Origin: Proteus vulgaris | Lineage (GTDB): Bacteria > Pseudomonadota > Gammaproteobacteria > Enterobacterales > Enterobacteriaceae | Direction of reading: 5' to 3' | DNA: 64,000 nucleotides | Assembly: GCF_011045815.1 (NCBI RefSeq) | Contig: NZ_CP047345.1 | Span: 107,207 to 171,206, forward strand | Shown here: positions 42,139 through 50,099 of the stretch, in pieces | How positions within the stretch are numbered: position 1 is the first letter of the stretch | Layout: each line of letters opens with the position of its first letter | Made by a program: the position numbers and the translations under genes | Notes under the pieces: model-generated | Database searches by the model: none | Seen by the model: the letters and a program-made list of their open reading frames with translations, nothing else | What the model was told of the DNA's origin: nothing

Positions 42139-42438
42139 ATGGAAATCAATAACTGGTTTGATTTTATTATATACACAATTTATTTCTTTGGGGTTGTGAT
42201 AGTTATCCTTCCTACTGGGGTTATCTTTCTTTGGTTGACATTGAAAAATCTAGTCAAAATGAGAGCCCCGAGATACGAAAAAAAGCACTACAAGTATTTC
42301 TCTGCAAGAAATAGATTTGAAGTGTGTGTTGCAGGTGTTTTTTCTGTGGCTTTTTCTGTTTGGTATCTGTTTTTTGCCAAAGGGGGAAATCTGTTTCTTT
42401 ATCCGTCAGAGGTAATGAGATTTTTTTCAGGCGGATGA
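42139..42438 (+). CDS. Membrane protein in the rhs tail, possible orphan immunity
   Basis: About 99 residues from ATG 42139 (an earlier start at 42103 is possible; neither has a strong RBS). Two membrane segments (IIYTIYFFGVVIVILP and VFSVAFSVWYLFF). AT-rich, directly before a fragment of rhs core. The pattern of small membrane proteins next to rhs scraps is common for immunity genes left over from former toxin tips. Confidence 0.5.
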   Translation: MEINNWFDFIIYTIYFFGVVIVILPTGVIFLWLTLKNLVKMRAPRYEKKHYKYFSARNRFEVCVAGVFSVAFSVWYLFFAKGGNLFLYPSEVMRFFSGG

Positions 42439-42474
42439 TAGTGTGGATCAGGCTCTGGCGTTGGCCCAGCCGCC

Positions 42475-42503
42475 GCCAGCGGCCAAGTGTTTGGAAGGCG
42501 AGC
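42475..42503 (+). pseudogene. Fragment of rhs core (orphan tip junction)
   Basis: This 29-nt stretch matches 40793-40822 of the rhs core with one base missing. It begins GCCAGCGGCCAAGTG and ends AAGGCGAGC. It marks the junction of a former rhs tip that was displaced downstream. Confidence 0.65.
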
Positions 42504-42604
42504 CATCATAGAGTCAGTAGAGAGAGATACTTTTGGAAATCAATAGTATTATGATTGGTACAAATGAGTTGTAGCTCCATATTTTAAAGGGGGATTTCAG
42601 AGAA

Positions 42605-43057
42605 ATGAAGAATAAGAAGGTAATAACTTTGATAATGGCCGCAGCCGCATCATGCTCGTCAGTCTATGCCGCGACATTACCGACCAGTGAGGTAGACGCA
42701 TACATACTTGCGATGAACACCATGTCACCTATCACTGCAAAGTACACCATCCAGTACAAGCAAGCGGTTGAGCAGAAATGCAATACAGCCCTGAGCGTTG
42801 AGCAGCTCAACTCAAAGGCATTCACCAATGTTGTCCAGGCAATGGTGAGTAGTGAGACCGTCGATAGAATGGGGCTTGATGCTGCTGGTGGATCACTCCA
42901 GGATACCCTGTCTGTGATCGGCAAGAACGTCACATGCAGTGACCTGAACGCGCCATTTAAAGCACTCTTGGATGATAAGGACTTCACCAGAAAGCATCAG
43001 CACCTATCGAAGGTGCTGCATACTTGGAATGAAGTTGTTTCTCAAAGCAAACCCTGA
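42605..43057 (+). CDS. Exported protein of unknown function
   Basis: A 150-residue protein with a signal peptide (KVITLIMAAAASCSSVYAA) and a soluble helical mature part with two Cys (EQKCNTAL, NVTCSDL) that could form a disulfide. Starts at ATG 42605 behind an AGAG-type RBS. No family recognised. Confidence 0.65.
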   Translation: MKNKKVITLIMAAAASCSSVYAATLPTSEVDAYILAMNTMSPITAKYTIQYKQAVEQKCNTALSVEQLNSKAFTNVVQAMVSSETVDRMGLDAAGGSLQDTLSVIGKNVTCSDLNAPFKALLDDKDFTRKHQHLSKVLHTWNEVVSQSKP

Positions 43058-43062
43058 GTAAC

Positions 43063-43090
43063 AAAAAGGAGCCTAACTGGCTCCTTTTTT
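43063..43090. terminator. Bidirectional terminator
   Basis: AAAAAGGAGCC-TAACT-GGCTCCTTTTTT between convergent genes; overlaps the last codons of the minus-strand gene. Confidence 0.85.
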
Positions 43091-43675
43091 AATGGGGATG
43101 ATGTTACGTTCGTGGACGTTATTTTCACTCGGGATATGTAACGTTGAAAAAGGCGTACCGACAAGAGAGTGGTCACATAGCTCTCCATAATAGATGAGCG
43201 ACAAAATCTCTTGCTCGTTGATTTTTCCCACCTTAAAAAGGTAATTGATTATTGCTGTATCCAGTAGGTCGTGACACCCATTAAGCAGATCCACGATATT
43301 GGCCGCAGCTTCATTTTCCTCTCCGTCATCTCGACCGGCTAATACTGATTCAACCCAAGCCTCAAGGCTCGGATGTCCCTCAGCGAGCTCTATTTGACGG
43401 CACTCGTTCTCGATCAACCCTGTGATTGCTTCGTTGAGCGTTCCGCCATAAGTCGGCATGTTGAGAACAACTCCAAATCCGGGGATTTCTTTTTGGATTG
43501 GCTTCGCATCCTTGGGAGCTGATTTCAGCCACAGGAAAAACCAGATCCCAGAGCTTATGTCTTCCGGCTTGACCTGGTTGGCCGCAAGGAATTTGGAAAC
43601 CTCGTTACAGATGATGCCATCTGGCGCTGCCATCTCGTAAATACCCGCCATCAGATCTTCAAGGCTCTTATACAT
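43073..43675 (-). CDS. Unknown 200-residue protein
   Basis: Soluble acidic protein. Start taken as ATG 43675 (GAGAGA ahead); the frame runs on to 43735. Contains SLEDLMAGIYEMAAPDGIIC and GIWFFLWLKSAPKDAKP. KfrA-type operator sequence lies about 110 bp upstream of its start. No family recognised. Confidence 0.62.
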   Translation of the reverse strand: MYKSLEDLMAGIYEMAAPDGIICNEVSKFLAANQVKPEDISSGIWFFLWLKSAPKDAKPIQKEIPGFGVVLNMPTYGGTLNEAITGLIENECRQIELAEGHPSLEAWVESVLAGRDDGEENEAAANIVDLLNGCHDLLDTAIINYLFKVGKINEQEILSLIYYGELCDHSLVGTPFSTLHIPSENNVHERNIIPIKKGAS

Positions 43676-43782
43676 ATTATCTCTCGCACCTGTACATGAT
43701 GTTTTCACTATCGTTGTTAAGCGTTTTTTCAGCAAGTATGTTCCAGCGAGACATCTTATACCATTCCATCCAAATCTGTAAA

Positions 43783-43820
43783 ATTACCGTATTACCGTAA
43801 TTATGATAATTGCGGTAAAT
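43783..43820. promoter_or_regulatory. KfrA-type operator, site 1
   Basis: Two ATTACCGTA repeats run into the near-palindrome TACCGTAATTATGATAATTG. The 14-base word TAATTATGATAATT (43798-43811) recurs at 48708 in front of kfrA. It lies between the divergent genes 43675 and 43937. Confidence 0.6.
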
Positions 43821-43936
43821 AAATTTGAGTTCCTCTTGCTGTTGTTCTACTTATTAAAATGTATCTTTGAAAAAGTAGAGTTTTTGGAATAGGATAGGTG
43901 GTGCTGAATGCCCACTTTTTACAAGGAGCGCGACCA

Positions 43937-44218
43937 GTGATTTTTGATGTAAGAGCGACCTTTGAAGTGGCACTCCAGACGGACACCCACCTGGTACTTA
44001 TCGATCTGGATCAGGGAGCATCAGTTACGAACGATGCTGATGCAGTGATCGCCTGGTTGGCCGCAAACCTCGAAGGTGGAATTGGAAAACGTAAGGTGTA
44101 CTACCGGGACACCGATGGACGCTTTGATGAGCTCAAGGTTAATGCCGGTGCTTTTGCCGGATTTGCACCTTGTAGCGAAGGCCAGCAGACCACCTTGGCT
44201 GGGATGCTCGGCCAGTAA
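43937..44218 (+). CDS. Unknown 93-residue protein
   Basis: Start taken as GTG 43937 with AAGGAG ahead, rather than GTG 43898. Alpha/beta protein (VRATFEVALQTDTHLVLIDLD...). First of a co-directional run to 47428. No family recognised. Confidence 0.58.
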   Translation: MIFDVRATFEVALQTDTHLVLIDLDQGASVTNDADAVIAWLAANLEGGIGKRKVYYRDTDGRFDELKVNAGAFAGFAPCSEGQQTTLAGMLGQ

Positions 44219-44236
44219 CTTTGTGTGGAGAACTCG

Positions 44237-44524
44237 ATGTTAAACAAAAACAAATTTGAGAAAGTTTTAAAGAGAATCCTCGATAAGAACTTTGAGCGCT
44301 GCTCTATTTGCAGGAAACCATTCCCTGGACCGTGCCATACTTTTGCTGGTTTGGATTCGGACAATAAAGTTCAGAACGTAGGTTCTTGCTGTCGGACCAG
44401 TATTGTGGACTTGCGGCATGGAGGTGTGTATACGACCGCTCCTGTAGATACTCAAGAGGGGCAAAGTCAGGCGCGTGAGCTACTCGCAACACATCCTTGT
44501 AAGGGGATGATGGGACATGCTTAG
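44237..44524 (+). CDS. Small Cys-rich protein, possible zinc binding
   Basis: A 95-residue protein, ATG 44237 behind GGAGA. CSICRKPFPGPCHTF and NVGSCCRTS supply Cys/His that could bind zinc. Its end overlaps the next gene by eight bases. No family recognised. Confidence 0.58.
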   Translation: MLNKNKFEKVLKRILDKNFERCSICRKPFPGPCHTFAGLDSDNKVQNVGSCCRTSIVDLRHGGVYTTAPVDTQEGQSQARELLATHPCKGMMGHA

Positions 44525-45053
44525 CAAAAAAGTCTTTTTCATTAGTCAAGCGGAGGCCGAAAGACTGGAGCCGGTTCCCGGTGCGGCCATGATCTCCATA
44601 ACTGACCCAGACAAGTCCCCTGCCGCTCTCGGACAGTGGGGGCAGTTGTACCGCGATAGCTTCTATGACGGCGGCTATTCTGAGAACACCATCCACACGA
44701 TGAAGGCAGCGTTCCGGATGAATTACGCCTCTTACATTGACTCATCCCAGGCTGAAAAGCTGTCCACCTTCCTGGATGGATTGGTTGGTAGCGGTATCGA
44801 TCAGATCTTCGTTCATTGCTATTACGGAGAATCCAGAAGTGGCGCGGTAGCGCTGTACCTCCAGAACAAACATGGATTCACTCCGAATAAGCCGATCACC
44901 AAGCCCAACCGAACAGTTTACGAATTGCTGTGCAATCCAACCAAGTTTGAACCACTGATGCAAAGCTACGAAACGCAACATATGGAGGAGGAACTACCTC
45001 TTCACCTCAAAATATGGGATTTTCTTCTCGTTGCGGTCGGGCTTAGGAGGTAA
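44517..45053 (+). CDS. Protein tyrosine / dual-specificity phosphatase-like protein
   Basis: A 178-residue protein with the phosphatase signature VHCYYGESRSGAVAL (HC-x5-R-S) at about residue 100, preceded by an alpha/beta domain. It keeps the nucleophile Cys and the Arg. Such plasmid-borne tyrosine-phosphatase-like proteins are unusual; the substrate is unknown. Coupled by overlap to the preceding small gene and followed three bases later by the recombinase gene. Confidence 0.68.
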   Translation: MLSKKVFFISQAEAERLEPVPGAAMISITDPDKSPAALGQWGQLYRDSFYDGGYSENTIHTMKAAFRMNYASYIDSSQAEKLSTFLDGLVGSGIDQIFVHCYYGESRSGAVALYLQNKHGFTPNKPITKPNRTVYELLCNPTKFEPLMQSYETQHMEEELPLHLKIWDFLLVAVGLRR

Positions 45054-45055
45054 CT

Positions 45056-46066
45056 TTGCACGACACAAACAATGACAAGGAAGAGCTAGTTTCACATGCG
45101 AAAGTAAATGTTCCGGCAGAACAAAGCATTCGCGGTGAACTGTTGCCGTCATCGAGCTCGCTCCGGAACATCCAGGACAACCCCGCCGTCGCCTATCTGG
45201 TGAGCCTCGGGTCAAAGCGAAGCAGGCAGACCATGAGCTCATTCCTCAACATTGTCGCCAAGATGATCGGGTTTCAGAACCTTCGTGACTGTGCATGGAG
45301 CTCAATGAGGCGGCACCACATATTGGCGGTGCTGGAAATGCTGGGGGATGCAGGGAAGGCTCCGGCAACGATCAACACCTACCTGTCAGCGCTCAAAGGG
45401 GTGGCTCTTGAAGCCTGGACGATGAAGCAAATTGATACGGATAGCTTCCAGCACATTAAGCAAGTCCGTTCAGTACGTGGATCTCGACTTCCTAAAGGGC
45501 GGGCACTTGAACGCCATGAGATTCGCAGCCTCTTTTTCACATGTGAAAGTGATTCAAGCGCCAAAGGGCTTCGGGATGCGGCCATTCTCGGGGTGCTCCT
45601 CGGGTGTGGCTTGCGCCGCTCGGAAATCGTTGCGCTGGACATGGGAAGCATGATCTACAAGGACCGCGCTCTCAAGGTTCTTGGCAAGGGCAACAAAGAG
45701 AGAATGGCGTATGTGCCTGGTGGCGCATGGAAAAGACTGGATAAGTGGGTTGAAGAGGTTCGAGGAACGCATGAAGGGCCTTTATTCCCGAGGATCAGGC
45801 GGTTTGATGATGTGACTGGAGAGCGGATGTCGGATCAGGCCATCTACCACATCTTGGAGACCAGAAGAGTTGAAGCCGGTCTGGAGATGTTTGCGCCCCA
45901 TGACCTGCGACGCACCTTTGCCTCCTCGATGCTGGATAACGGTGAGGATATTGTGACCGTGAAGGACGCAATGGGCCACTCAAGCATTGCAACTACCCAG
46001 AAATATGACAGACGCGGCGATGAGCGTTTGAAGAGAGCGAGCCAACGCCTCGATATAGCGGATTAA
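45056..46066 (+). CDS. Tyrosine recombinase (XerC/D-like)
   Basis: A 336-residue integrase-type protein, probably starting at TTG 45056 (AGGAGG ahead). The N-terminal SAM-like domain is at about 60-125; the catalytic domain shows GLRRSEIVAL (Arg), VLGKGNKER (Lys), PHDLRRTFAS (H-x-x-R), GHSSI (His) and QKYDR (Tyr), a complete set. It could resolve plasmid multimers or act on a local site; no attachment site was identified. An imperfect copy of the CACATGTG palindrome lies at 45092 and a 14-bp copy inside the gene. Confidence 0.88.
   Translation: MHDTNNDKEELVSHAKVNVPAEQSIRGELLPSSSSLRNIQDNPAVAYLVSLGSKRSRQTMSSFLNIVAKMIGFQNLRDCAWSSMRRHHILAVLEMLGDAGKAPATINTYLSALKGVALEAWTMKQIDTDSFQHIKQVRSVRGSRLPKGRALERHEIRSLFFTCESDSSAKGLRDAAILGVLLGCGLRRSEIVALDMGSMIYKDRALKVLGKGNKERMAYVPGGAWKRLDKWVEEVRGTHEGPLFPRIRRFDDVTGERMSDQAIYHILETRRVEAGLEMFAPHDLRRTFASSMLDNGEDIVTVKDAMGHSSIATTQKYDRRGDERLKRASQRLDIAD
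45535..45548. repeat. Palindrome TTTCACATGTGAAA (14-bp core), inside the recombinase gene
   Basis: Core of the 16-bp palindrome family with the outer C/G pair changed on one side; a second, degenerate copy (TTTCACATGCGAAA) is near 45092. Confidence 0.6.
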
Positions 46067-46070
46067 CAGC

Positions 46071-46940
46071 ATGAATGATGAAGAACTCGAACTTGCCAGA
46101 GCCGAAGCCATGAAAGCCGATAGGTGCTTTTCAAAAGGACGGCTCAGGGACGAATTTCGGATGAAGCCTAAGCCAGGAGTAGAGCCAGTTTCGTTCTACA
46201 AAAACGGGTATGGTGGCCAATTTGGAGTGTACCGGATAGCAGATTGCCAACCAATGCGGAGAAGGGGTTGTTCACCGGCATCACAAAAGCAAATAAGGGC
46301 GCAATCCATCCTTTCGGTCAAGGCAAGAATGCGTAGCAACCTGGCAAAGGCCTCTGTCATGGCACAAAGGTGGGTCGCTCTGGAACCTCTGGTTCTCGAT
46401 ACCGAGACGACCGGACTTGGTGAAAGAGACCAGGTGATCGAGCTGGCTGTTACTGACATCAGAGGCGCGGTTCTCCTCTGCACCAGATTACGGCCAACCG
46501 TGGAAATAGACCCTCAGGCAATGGGTGTTCATGGCATCACCGAGACTGAGCTGTCGAATGAGCCTACGTGGACTCAAGTTGCGCCAGCTCTCGCCCGGCT
46601 TTTGTCGGGCCGTCATCTGGTGATATTTAACTCCAGTTTCGACAGTAGGATGTTGAGGCAAACAGCCAGTGCATTTGGAGACCAACTCTCTTGGTGGCAA
46701 GAGCAGAACTGTCTGTGCGCGATGAAGCTGGCGGCTGATGCCTTTGGCTCAACCAACCGGCACGGCACAATCTCACTTGCGGATGCCACCTGCGAGGCAG
46801 GTGTGAGCTGGAAAGGTCGAGCCCATTCAGCAGCGACCGACGCTATTGCCACCGCCGACTTGGTGACAGAGATAGCCAAAGTCCAACGTGACCTCGTGGT
46901 CCAGCTCCAGGAGCTTCAAAGCAAAGGTAATTTGGAATGA
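46071..46940 (+). CDS. DnaQ-like 3'-5' exonuclease
   Basis: A 289-residue protein with a DEDDh exonuclease domain from about residue 105: LVLDTETTGLGERDQVIELA (Exo I), NSSFDSRMLRQTA (Exo II) and HSAATDAIATADL (Exo III, His and Asp). This is the fold of the DNA polymerase III epsilon proofreading subunit. The first 100 residues are basic and unrecognised. It overlaps the next gene (ATGA at 46937). Confidence 0.85.
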   Translation: MNDEELELARAEAMKADRCFSKGRLRDEFRMKPKPGVEPVSFYKNGYGGQFGVYRIADCQPMRRRGCSPASQKQIRAQSILSVKARMRSNLAKASVMAQRWVALEPLVLDTETTGLGERDQVIELAVTDIRGAVLLCTRLRPTVEIDPQAMGVHGITETELSNEPTWTQVAPALARLLSGRHLVIFNSSFDSRMLRQTASAFGDQLSWWQEQNCLCAMKLAADAFGSTNRHGTISLADATCEAGVSWKGRAHSAATDAIATADLVTEIAKVQRDLVVQLQELQSKGNLE

Positions 46941-47428
46941 CAGAACAATCCTACGGCGAAAGTCTCAAATTTTTCTCAGACTGGCAGAAGGACCCCGCGA
47001 AACGCACCGGCCTGAATGTGCAACACACGCTAACCAGAGGTGAATATCCTACGGTCAGCATCGAGATTGCGCCGATCAGGGCATCGGGGTCCAGCCCAGA
47101 CTGGAAAAGCAAGATCACGGTGCAGCTCACTCGCGGCGAACTGACGGCGTTTTGCAGCGTTCTCTTTGGTTTGCGTAGCAAGGCTGAGGGTTCCTATCAC
47201 GGCGACGCGAAGAATAAGAGCTTTGCGGTTTACAACAACGGCAAGGCCGGTGTTGCGATCATCCTTAGTGAGCGAGGAAACCAGCTCCAGAATTTCATCA
47301 ATGATGACGACCGAATGGAGCTCGCAGTCTTCGCAGTTCGCCAGCTTTCCAACGCATGGAAAGTTACCCCTTCTGATGCCATCGCGCTGCTACGCCAATC
47401 AGCGTGGATGGACCGAAATTTGTCCTAA
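46937..47428 (+). CDS. Unknown 163-residue protein
   Basis: Coupled by overlap to the exonuclease gene. Soluble, with IEIAPIRASGSSPDWKSKIT, VQLTRGELTAFCSVLFG and SFAVYNNGKAGVAIIL, suggesting a single alpha/beta domain. No family recognised. Confidence 0.6.
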   Translation: MTEQSYGESLKFFSDWQKDPAKRTGLNVQHTLTRGEYPTVSIEIAPIRASGSSPDWKSKITVQLTRGELTAFCSVLFGLRSKAEGSYHGDAKNKSFAVYNNGKAGVAIILSERGNQLQNFINDDDRMELAVFAVRQLSNAWKVTPSDAIALLRQSAWMDRNLS

Positions 47429-47744
47429 TCGAGCAAATCTAGGCACTCTAAAAGTCGTCCTATAACCACAAAGTTAGACCATCATGCAAAGTGGGGTATA
47501 GAGGGTGCCAGCCCCACCCCAGCAGTCCCCCTCAGCCACATTTCTGGCTTGCCCCGCGCTTTTCTTCTTTCTCTCTTTTTCTCTCTCTTTCTCAATCTAA
47601 TCTCACACACGAAGGTCAAACAGGGCACCCGCCGACGCGAAGCGGAGGCGTATTCTTGCCCCTCCCCCTCGTTGCATGATGGTCTAAATCTGTCTACTAT
47701 GTAACCAATGAACTGTTAGAACAAACCCACACATAGGCGGCAGC
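47429..47744. repeat. Intergenic region with 16-bp inverted repeats before the Tus homologue
   Basis: No gene seen. TTAGACCATCATGCAA (47474-47489) and TTGCATGATGGTCTAA (47672-47687) are perfect inverted repeats about 180 bp apart. Between them lie a C-rich and a long pyrimidine tract (TCTTTCTCTC type, about 47565-47605). The right copy is 57 bp before the Tus-like gene. Could be binding sites, a small mobile unit or the ends of an RNA. Confidence 0.6.
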
Positions 47745-48620
47745 ATGGCTAAAAACTTCATATCAGAACAATTCTCGGCCATGTGCCGCGACTTAACGAA
47801 CCTGTCCTCTCTTATCAAACGACTACCGCCACGGTACGCAAAAGTTGCGGCCATCCCTCCTACCGGAAAAGGAATGGAGAACGAGCCCGTCAACAAGATT
47901 GTCGTAACTGAACAAACTGGGCGCGAAGCTCTTGAGCTGGCAGCGCACAGCTACAGAGATCTTCACATCAACCCAGACTATTCGCAGAAGTCTGCCAGGC
48001 GCACCGTGGGGGTACTCTGGTTCTCCCCTTCCAGGATTGGTGTAGCTGACGAAATTGCGGCGACGGTTGAACGCATCAACGCGGCCAAAGCTGGTATCGA
48101 GGAGTTCATTATCTCGACGTACCCCACCAGGCAAGAGAGGTTTGAAGCACTTCGAGCGGACTGCCCTGGTGTCATGACTCTCCACCTTTACAGACAAATT
48201 CGGTGCTATACCAATGGCGACATCGACTCTATCCGCTTCACCTGGCAACGGAAGGACTCCTTGAAGAAGCCCGTAAAAGAGGAGCTTTTGCAACGCATCA
48301 GAGAGGAGCTGGAGCGATCTGGGCCAGACTATCAACTTCCCCTGGAGCAGCTTATCCAGAAGATCGCCAGCACCCCGGAGCCTTATCTCCGGGAGCGAAG
48401 GGAAGTAAAGGTTCAACCGGTGGCAAACGTCATGGCCGCAGGGGTACTCAAAACCGTTACCGCGCCAATGCCCCTGATCGTGCTCCAGGATAAGGATGTT
48501 CAGCTCAAATTGCTTCGTAACTTTGACGCCTCAGAACAACGCAAAACTCGATCTGATAAAGCGGCATCGGAAATCCTTGGCACCTTCGGTGGAGTCACTA
48601 TCGAATCCTTCCCTGGATGA
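47745..48620 (+). CDS. tus: Tus-like replication terminus-binding protein
   Basis: A 291-residue protein matching E. coli Tus along its length: PVNKIVVTEQTGREALELA (Tus PLNRIEVKQHLGND), ARRTVGVLWF, RFEALRADCPGVMTLHLYR (Tus RFEWVHRHLPGLITLNAYR), RFTWQRKDSLKK and VKVQPVANV...PMPLIVL (Tus VKVQPIARV...PTPLIAL). Tus bound to Ter stops forks from one side, so this plasmid may control where its replication ends. In E. coli a Ter site lies just upstream of tus; here a 16-bp inverted repeat lies there. The start ATG 47745 has only a weak RBS. Confidence 0.82.
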   Translation: MAKNFISEQFSAMCRDLTNLSSLIKRLPPRYAKVAAIPPTGKGMENEPVNKIVVTEQTGREALELAAHSYRDLHINPDYSQKSARRTVGVLWFSPSRIGVADEIAATVERINAAKAGIEEFIISTYPTRQERFEALRADCPGVMTLHLYRQIRCYTNGDIDSIRFTWQRKDSLKKPVKEELLQRIREELERSGPDYQLPLEQLIQKIASTPEPYLRERREVKVQPVANVMAAGVLKTVTAPMPLIVLQDKDVQLKLLRNFDASEQRKTRSDKAASEILGTFGGVTIESFPG

Positions 48621-48705
48621 ATCAGCGTGACCGCGTAACAAGGCTTTTCCGCAGCCGGAAGGGCTTTGTCCCACACAAACAATTCCAATCGACAGCAGCA
48701 TGATA

Positions 48706-48747
48706 TATAATTATGATAATTACCGTATTATCGTAATTATCGTAAAC
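48706..48747. promoter_or_regulatory. KfrA-type operator, site 2
   Basis: TAATTATGATAATTACCGTA followed by TATCGTAATTATCGTAA repeats, 26-67 bp before the kfrA start; shares its 14-base core with site 1 at 43798. Confidence 0.62.
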
Positions 48748-48772
48748 ATTACAAATTAAAAGGAACGTTCTC

Positions 48773-49813
48773 ATGGCAAGAAAATTGGTTGAGTTTGACG
48801 ATGTAGCGGCTGCGGCCCAAAAGCTCAAGGACGCCGGTAAACGCCCAACGGTCATCGCTATCAGAGACATCATTGGCAAGGGGAGCTTTACCACCATTTC
48901 AACGTATCTCAAACAGTGGTCAGAGGAACACTCCCTCGATGAAGAGCTGGTAGAGGTAGTCCTTCCAGAATCGGTTATGAGCGATGCTGAGCTCTTCCTA
49001 CAGAAGATCTATACGGTAGCCAAAGCAAGCGCCGATGAACAGCTTGAGCGCGAGCGTGAACTGCTACGACAGAAAGAAATTGAGTACCAGGAAGATATGC
49101 AGCAAGCCGTGGACATGGCAAATGATGCCACCGAACGGGCTGAGCTACTGGAGGAACAACTTGAAGCTCTCACCAACAAAAAATCAGAGCTCGATGCGGC
49201 CCTTGGTAAGGCAGAAAACTCGCTATCCCTCAAGTCTGCGGAGCTAGAACGCTCACTGGCTGACATTGATAAGCTGGAAAAGCGGATCGTTGAGTTGGAG
49301 GGCAAGCTGGAGGCGAAAGCCGCAGATCTGACCCGAGCACAGGATCACCTGGAGCAAGCTAAAAGCGAAAATCGCTCTTTGAGCCAAAAATTGGCAACTA
49401 CAGAGGGTGAGTTGGAGGAGCAAAAAGGCAAGAGTATAGAGCAGACAGAAAAGCTCCGGGCCGCTCAGGAACAAAAAACATCGTTGAAAGAGCAGCTCGA
49501 AAATGTACAGGCCAAACTGGCCCAATCACAGGACTCCCTTGCCACAGCCAAAGCTCATGGCGAATCCGCTGAACGAGAGTGCCAGCGCCTATCTGGAGAG
49601 GTAGAAAAGCTGGACGCCAAATTATCCAGCGCCGAAGCAGAAGCTCGCGCTCTTGTTCAAGACAAAGGCATGATGGCTGGTCAGTTGCAGGAAAAAGACC
49701 AGCAGGCCAAGAGCCTCGAACAAAGACTCAATGATGCACTGACCAAAATTTCTGGGTTGGAGCAAGAGCTCGCTAAAGCTGGTAAGGGAGGGAAAAAGAA
49801 AGAGGAAAACTGA
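48773..49813 (+). CDS. kfrA: KfrA-like coiled-coil DNA-binding protein
   Basis: A 346-residue protein. The N-terminal 60 residues (VAAAAQKLKDAGKRPTVIA...GKGSFTTISTYLKQW) match the KfrA helix-turn-helix. From about residue 80 to 340 it is one long Glu/Lys/Ala/Gln coiled coil (such as LEEQLEALTNKKSELDAAL). KfrA proteins of plasmids repress their own promoter and may help partition by forming filaments. The repeated operator upstream fits autoregulation. The stop overlaps the next start (TGATG). Confidence 0.85.
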   Translation: MARKLVEFDDVAAAAQKLKDAGKRPTVIAIRDIIGKGSFTTISTYLKQWSEEHSLDEELVEVVLPESVMSDAELFLQKIYTVAKASADEQLERERELLRQKEIEYQEDMQQAVDMANDATERAELLEEQLEALTNKKSELDAALGKAENSLSLKSAELERSLADIDKLEKRIVELEGKLEAKAADLTRAQDHLEQAKSENRSLSQKLATTEGELEEQKGKSIEQTEKLRAAQEQKTSLKEQLENVQAKLAQSQDSLATAKAHGESAERECQRLSGEVEKLDAKLSSAEAEARALVQDKGMMAGQLQEKDQQAKSLEQRLNDALTKISGLEQELAKAGKGGKKKEEN

Positions 49814-50091
49814 TGGCGCGAAAGGCTAAATATTCAGAAGAGTGGCGACACAGAGCTGCGGCTCTTCAAACCAAGATTGAGGAGGCTATGACACTAGCCA
49901 CCTCATCTATTGGCGACTATCGCTGGTTACACCGTCTCCATAGTTGGGTTACGGAGGTGGCTCAAGGTAAAGCCCCAGACTGGTGGACAGATCTGGATTG
50001 TGAAGTATCCCTCCCCCGAGAAGAAAAGCGGATCAGTACGTTCCTCTCGACACAAAAGAAGCGCATCACTCTCCAGATGTGTTTGTCGTAG
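49813..50091 (+). CDS. Unknown 92-residue protein after kfrA
   Basis: Overlaps the kfrA stop and so is likely co-translated. Basic and helical, with HRLHSWVTEVAQGKAPDWWTD. No family recognised. Confidence 0.58.
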   Translation: MARKAKYSEEWRHRAAALQTKIEEAMTLATSSIGDYRWLHRLHSWVTEVAQGKAPDWWTDLDCEVSLPREEKRISTFLSTQKKRITLQMCLS

Positions 50092-50099
50092 GGGGCCTC

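Noticed and set aside
47700..47730. CTATGTAACCAATG as an E. coli-type Ter site before tus
   Set aside because: Only part of the remembered Ter consensus (GTATGTTGTAACTA) matches and the spacing is wrong; the 16-mer inverted repeat is a better candidate.
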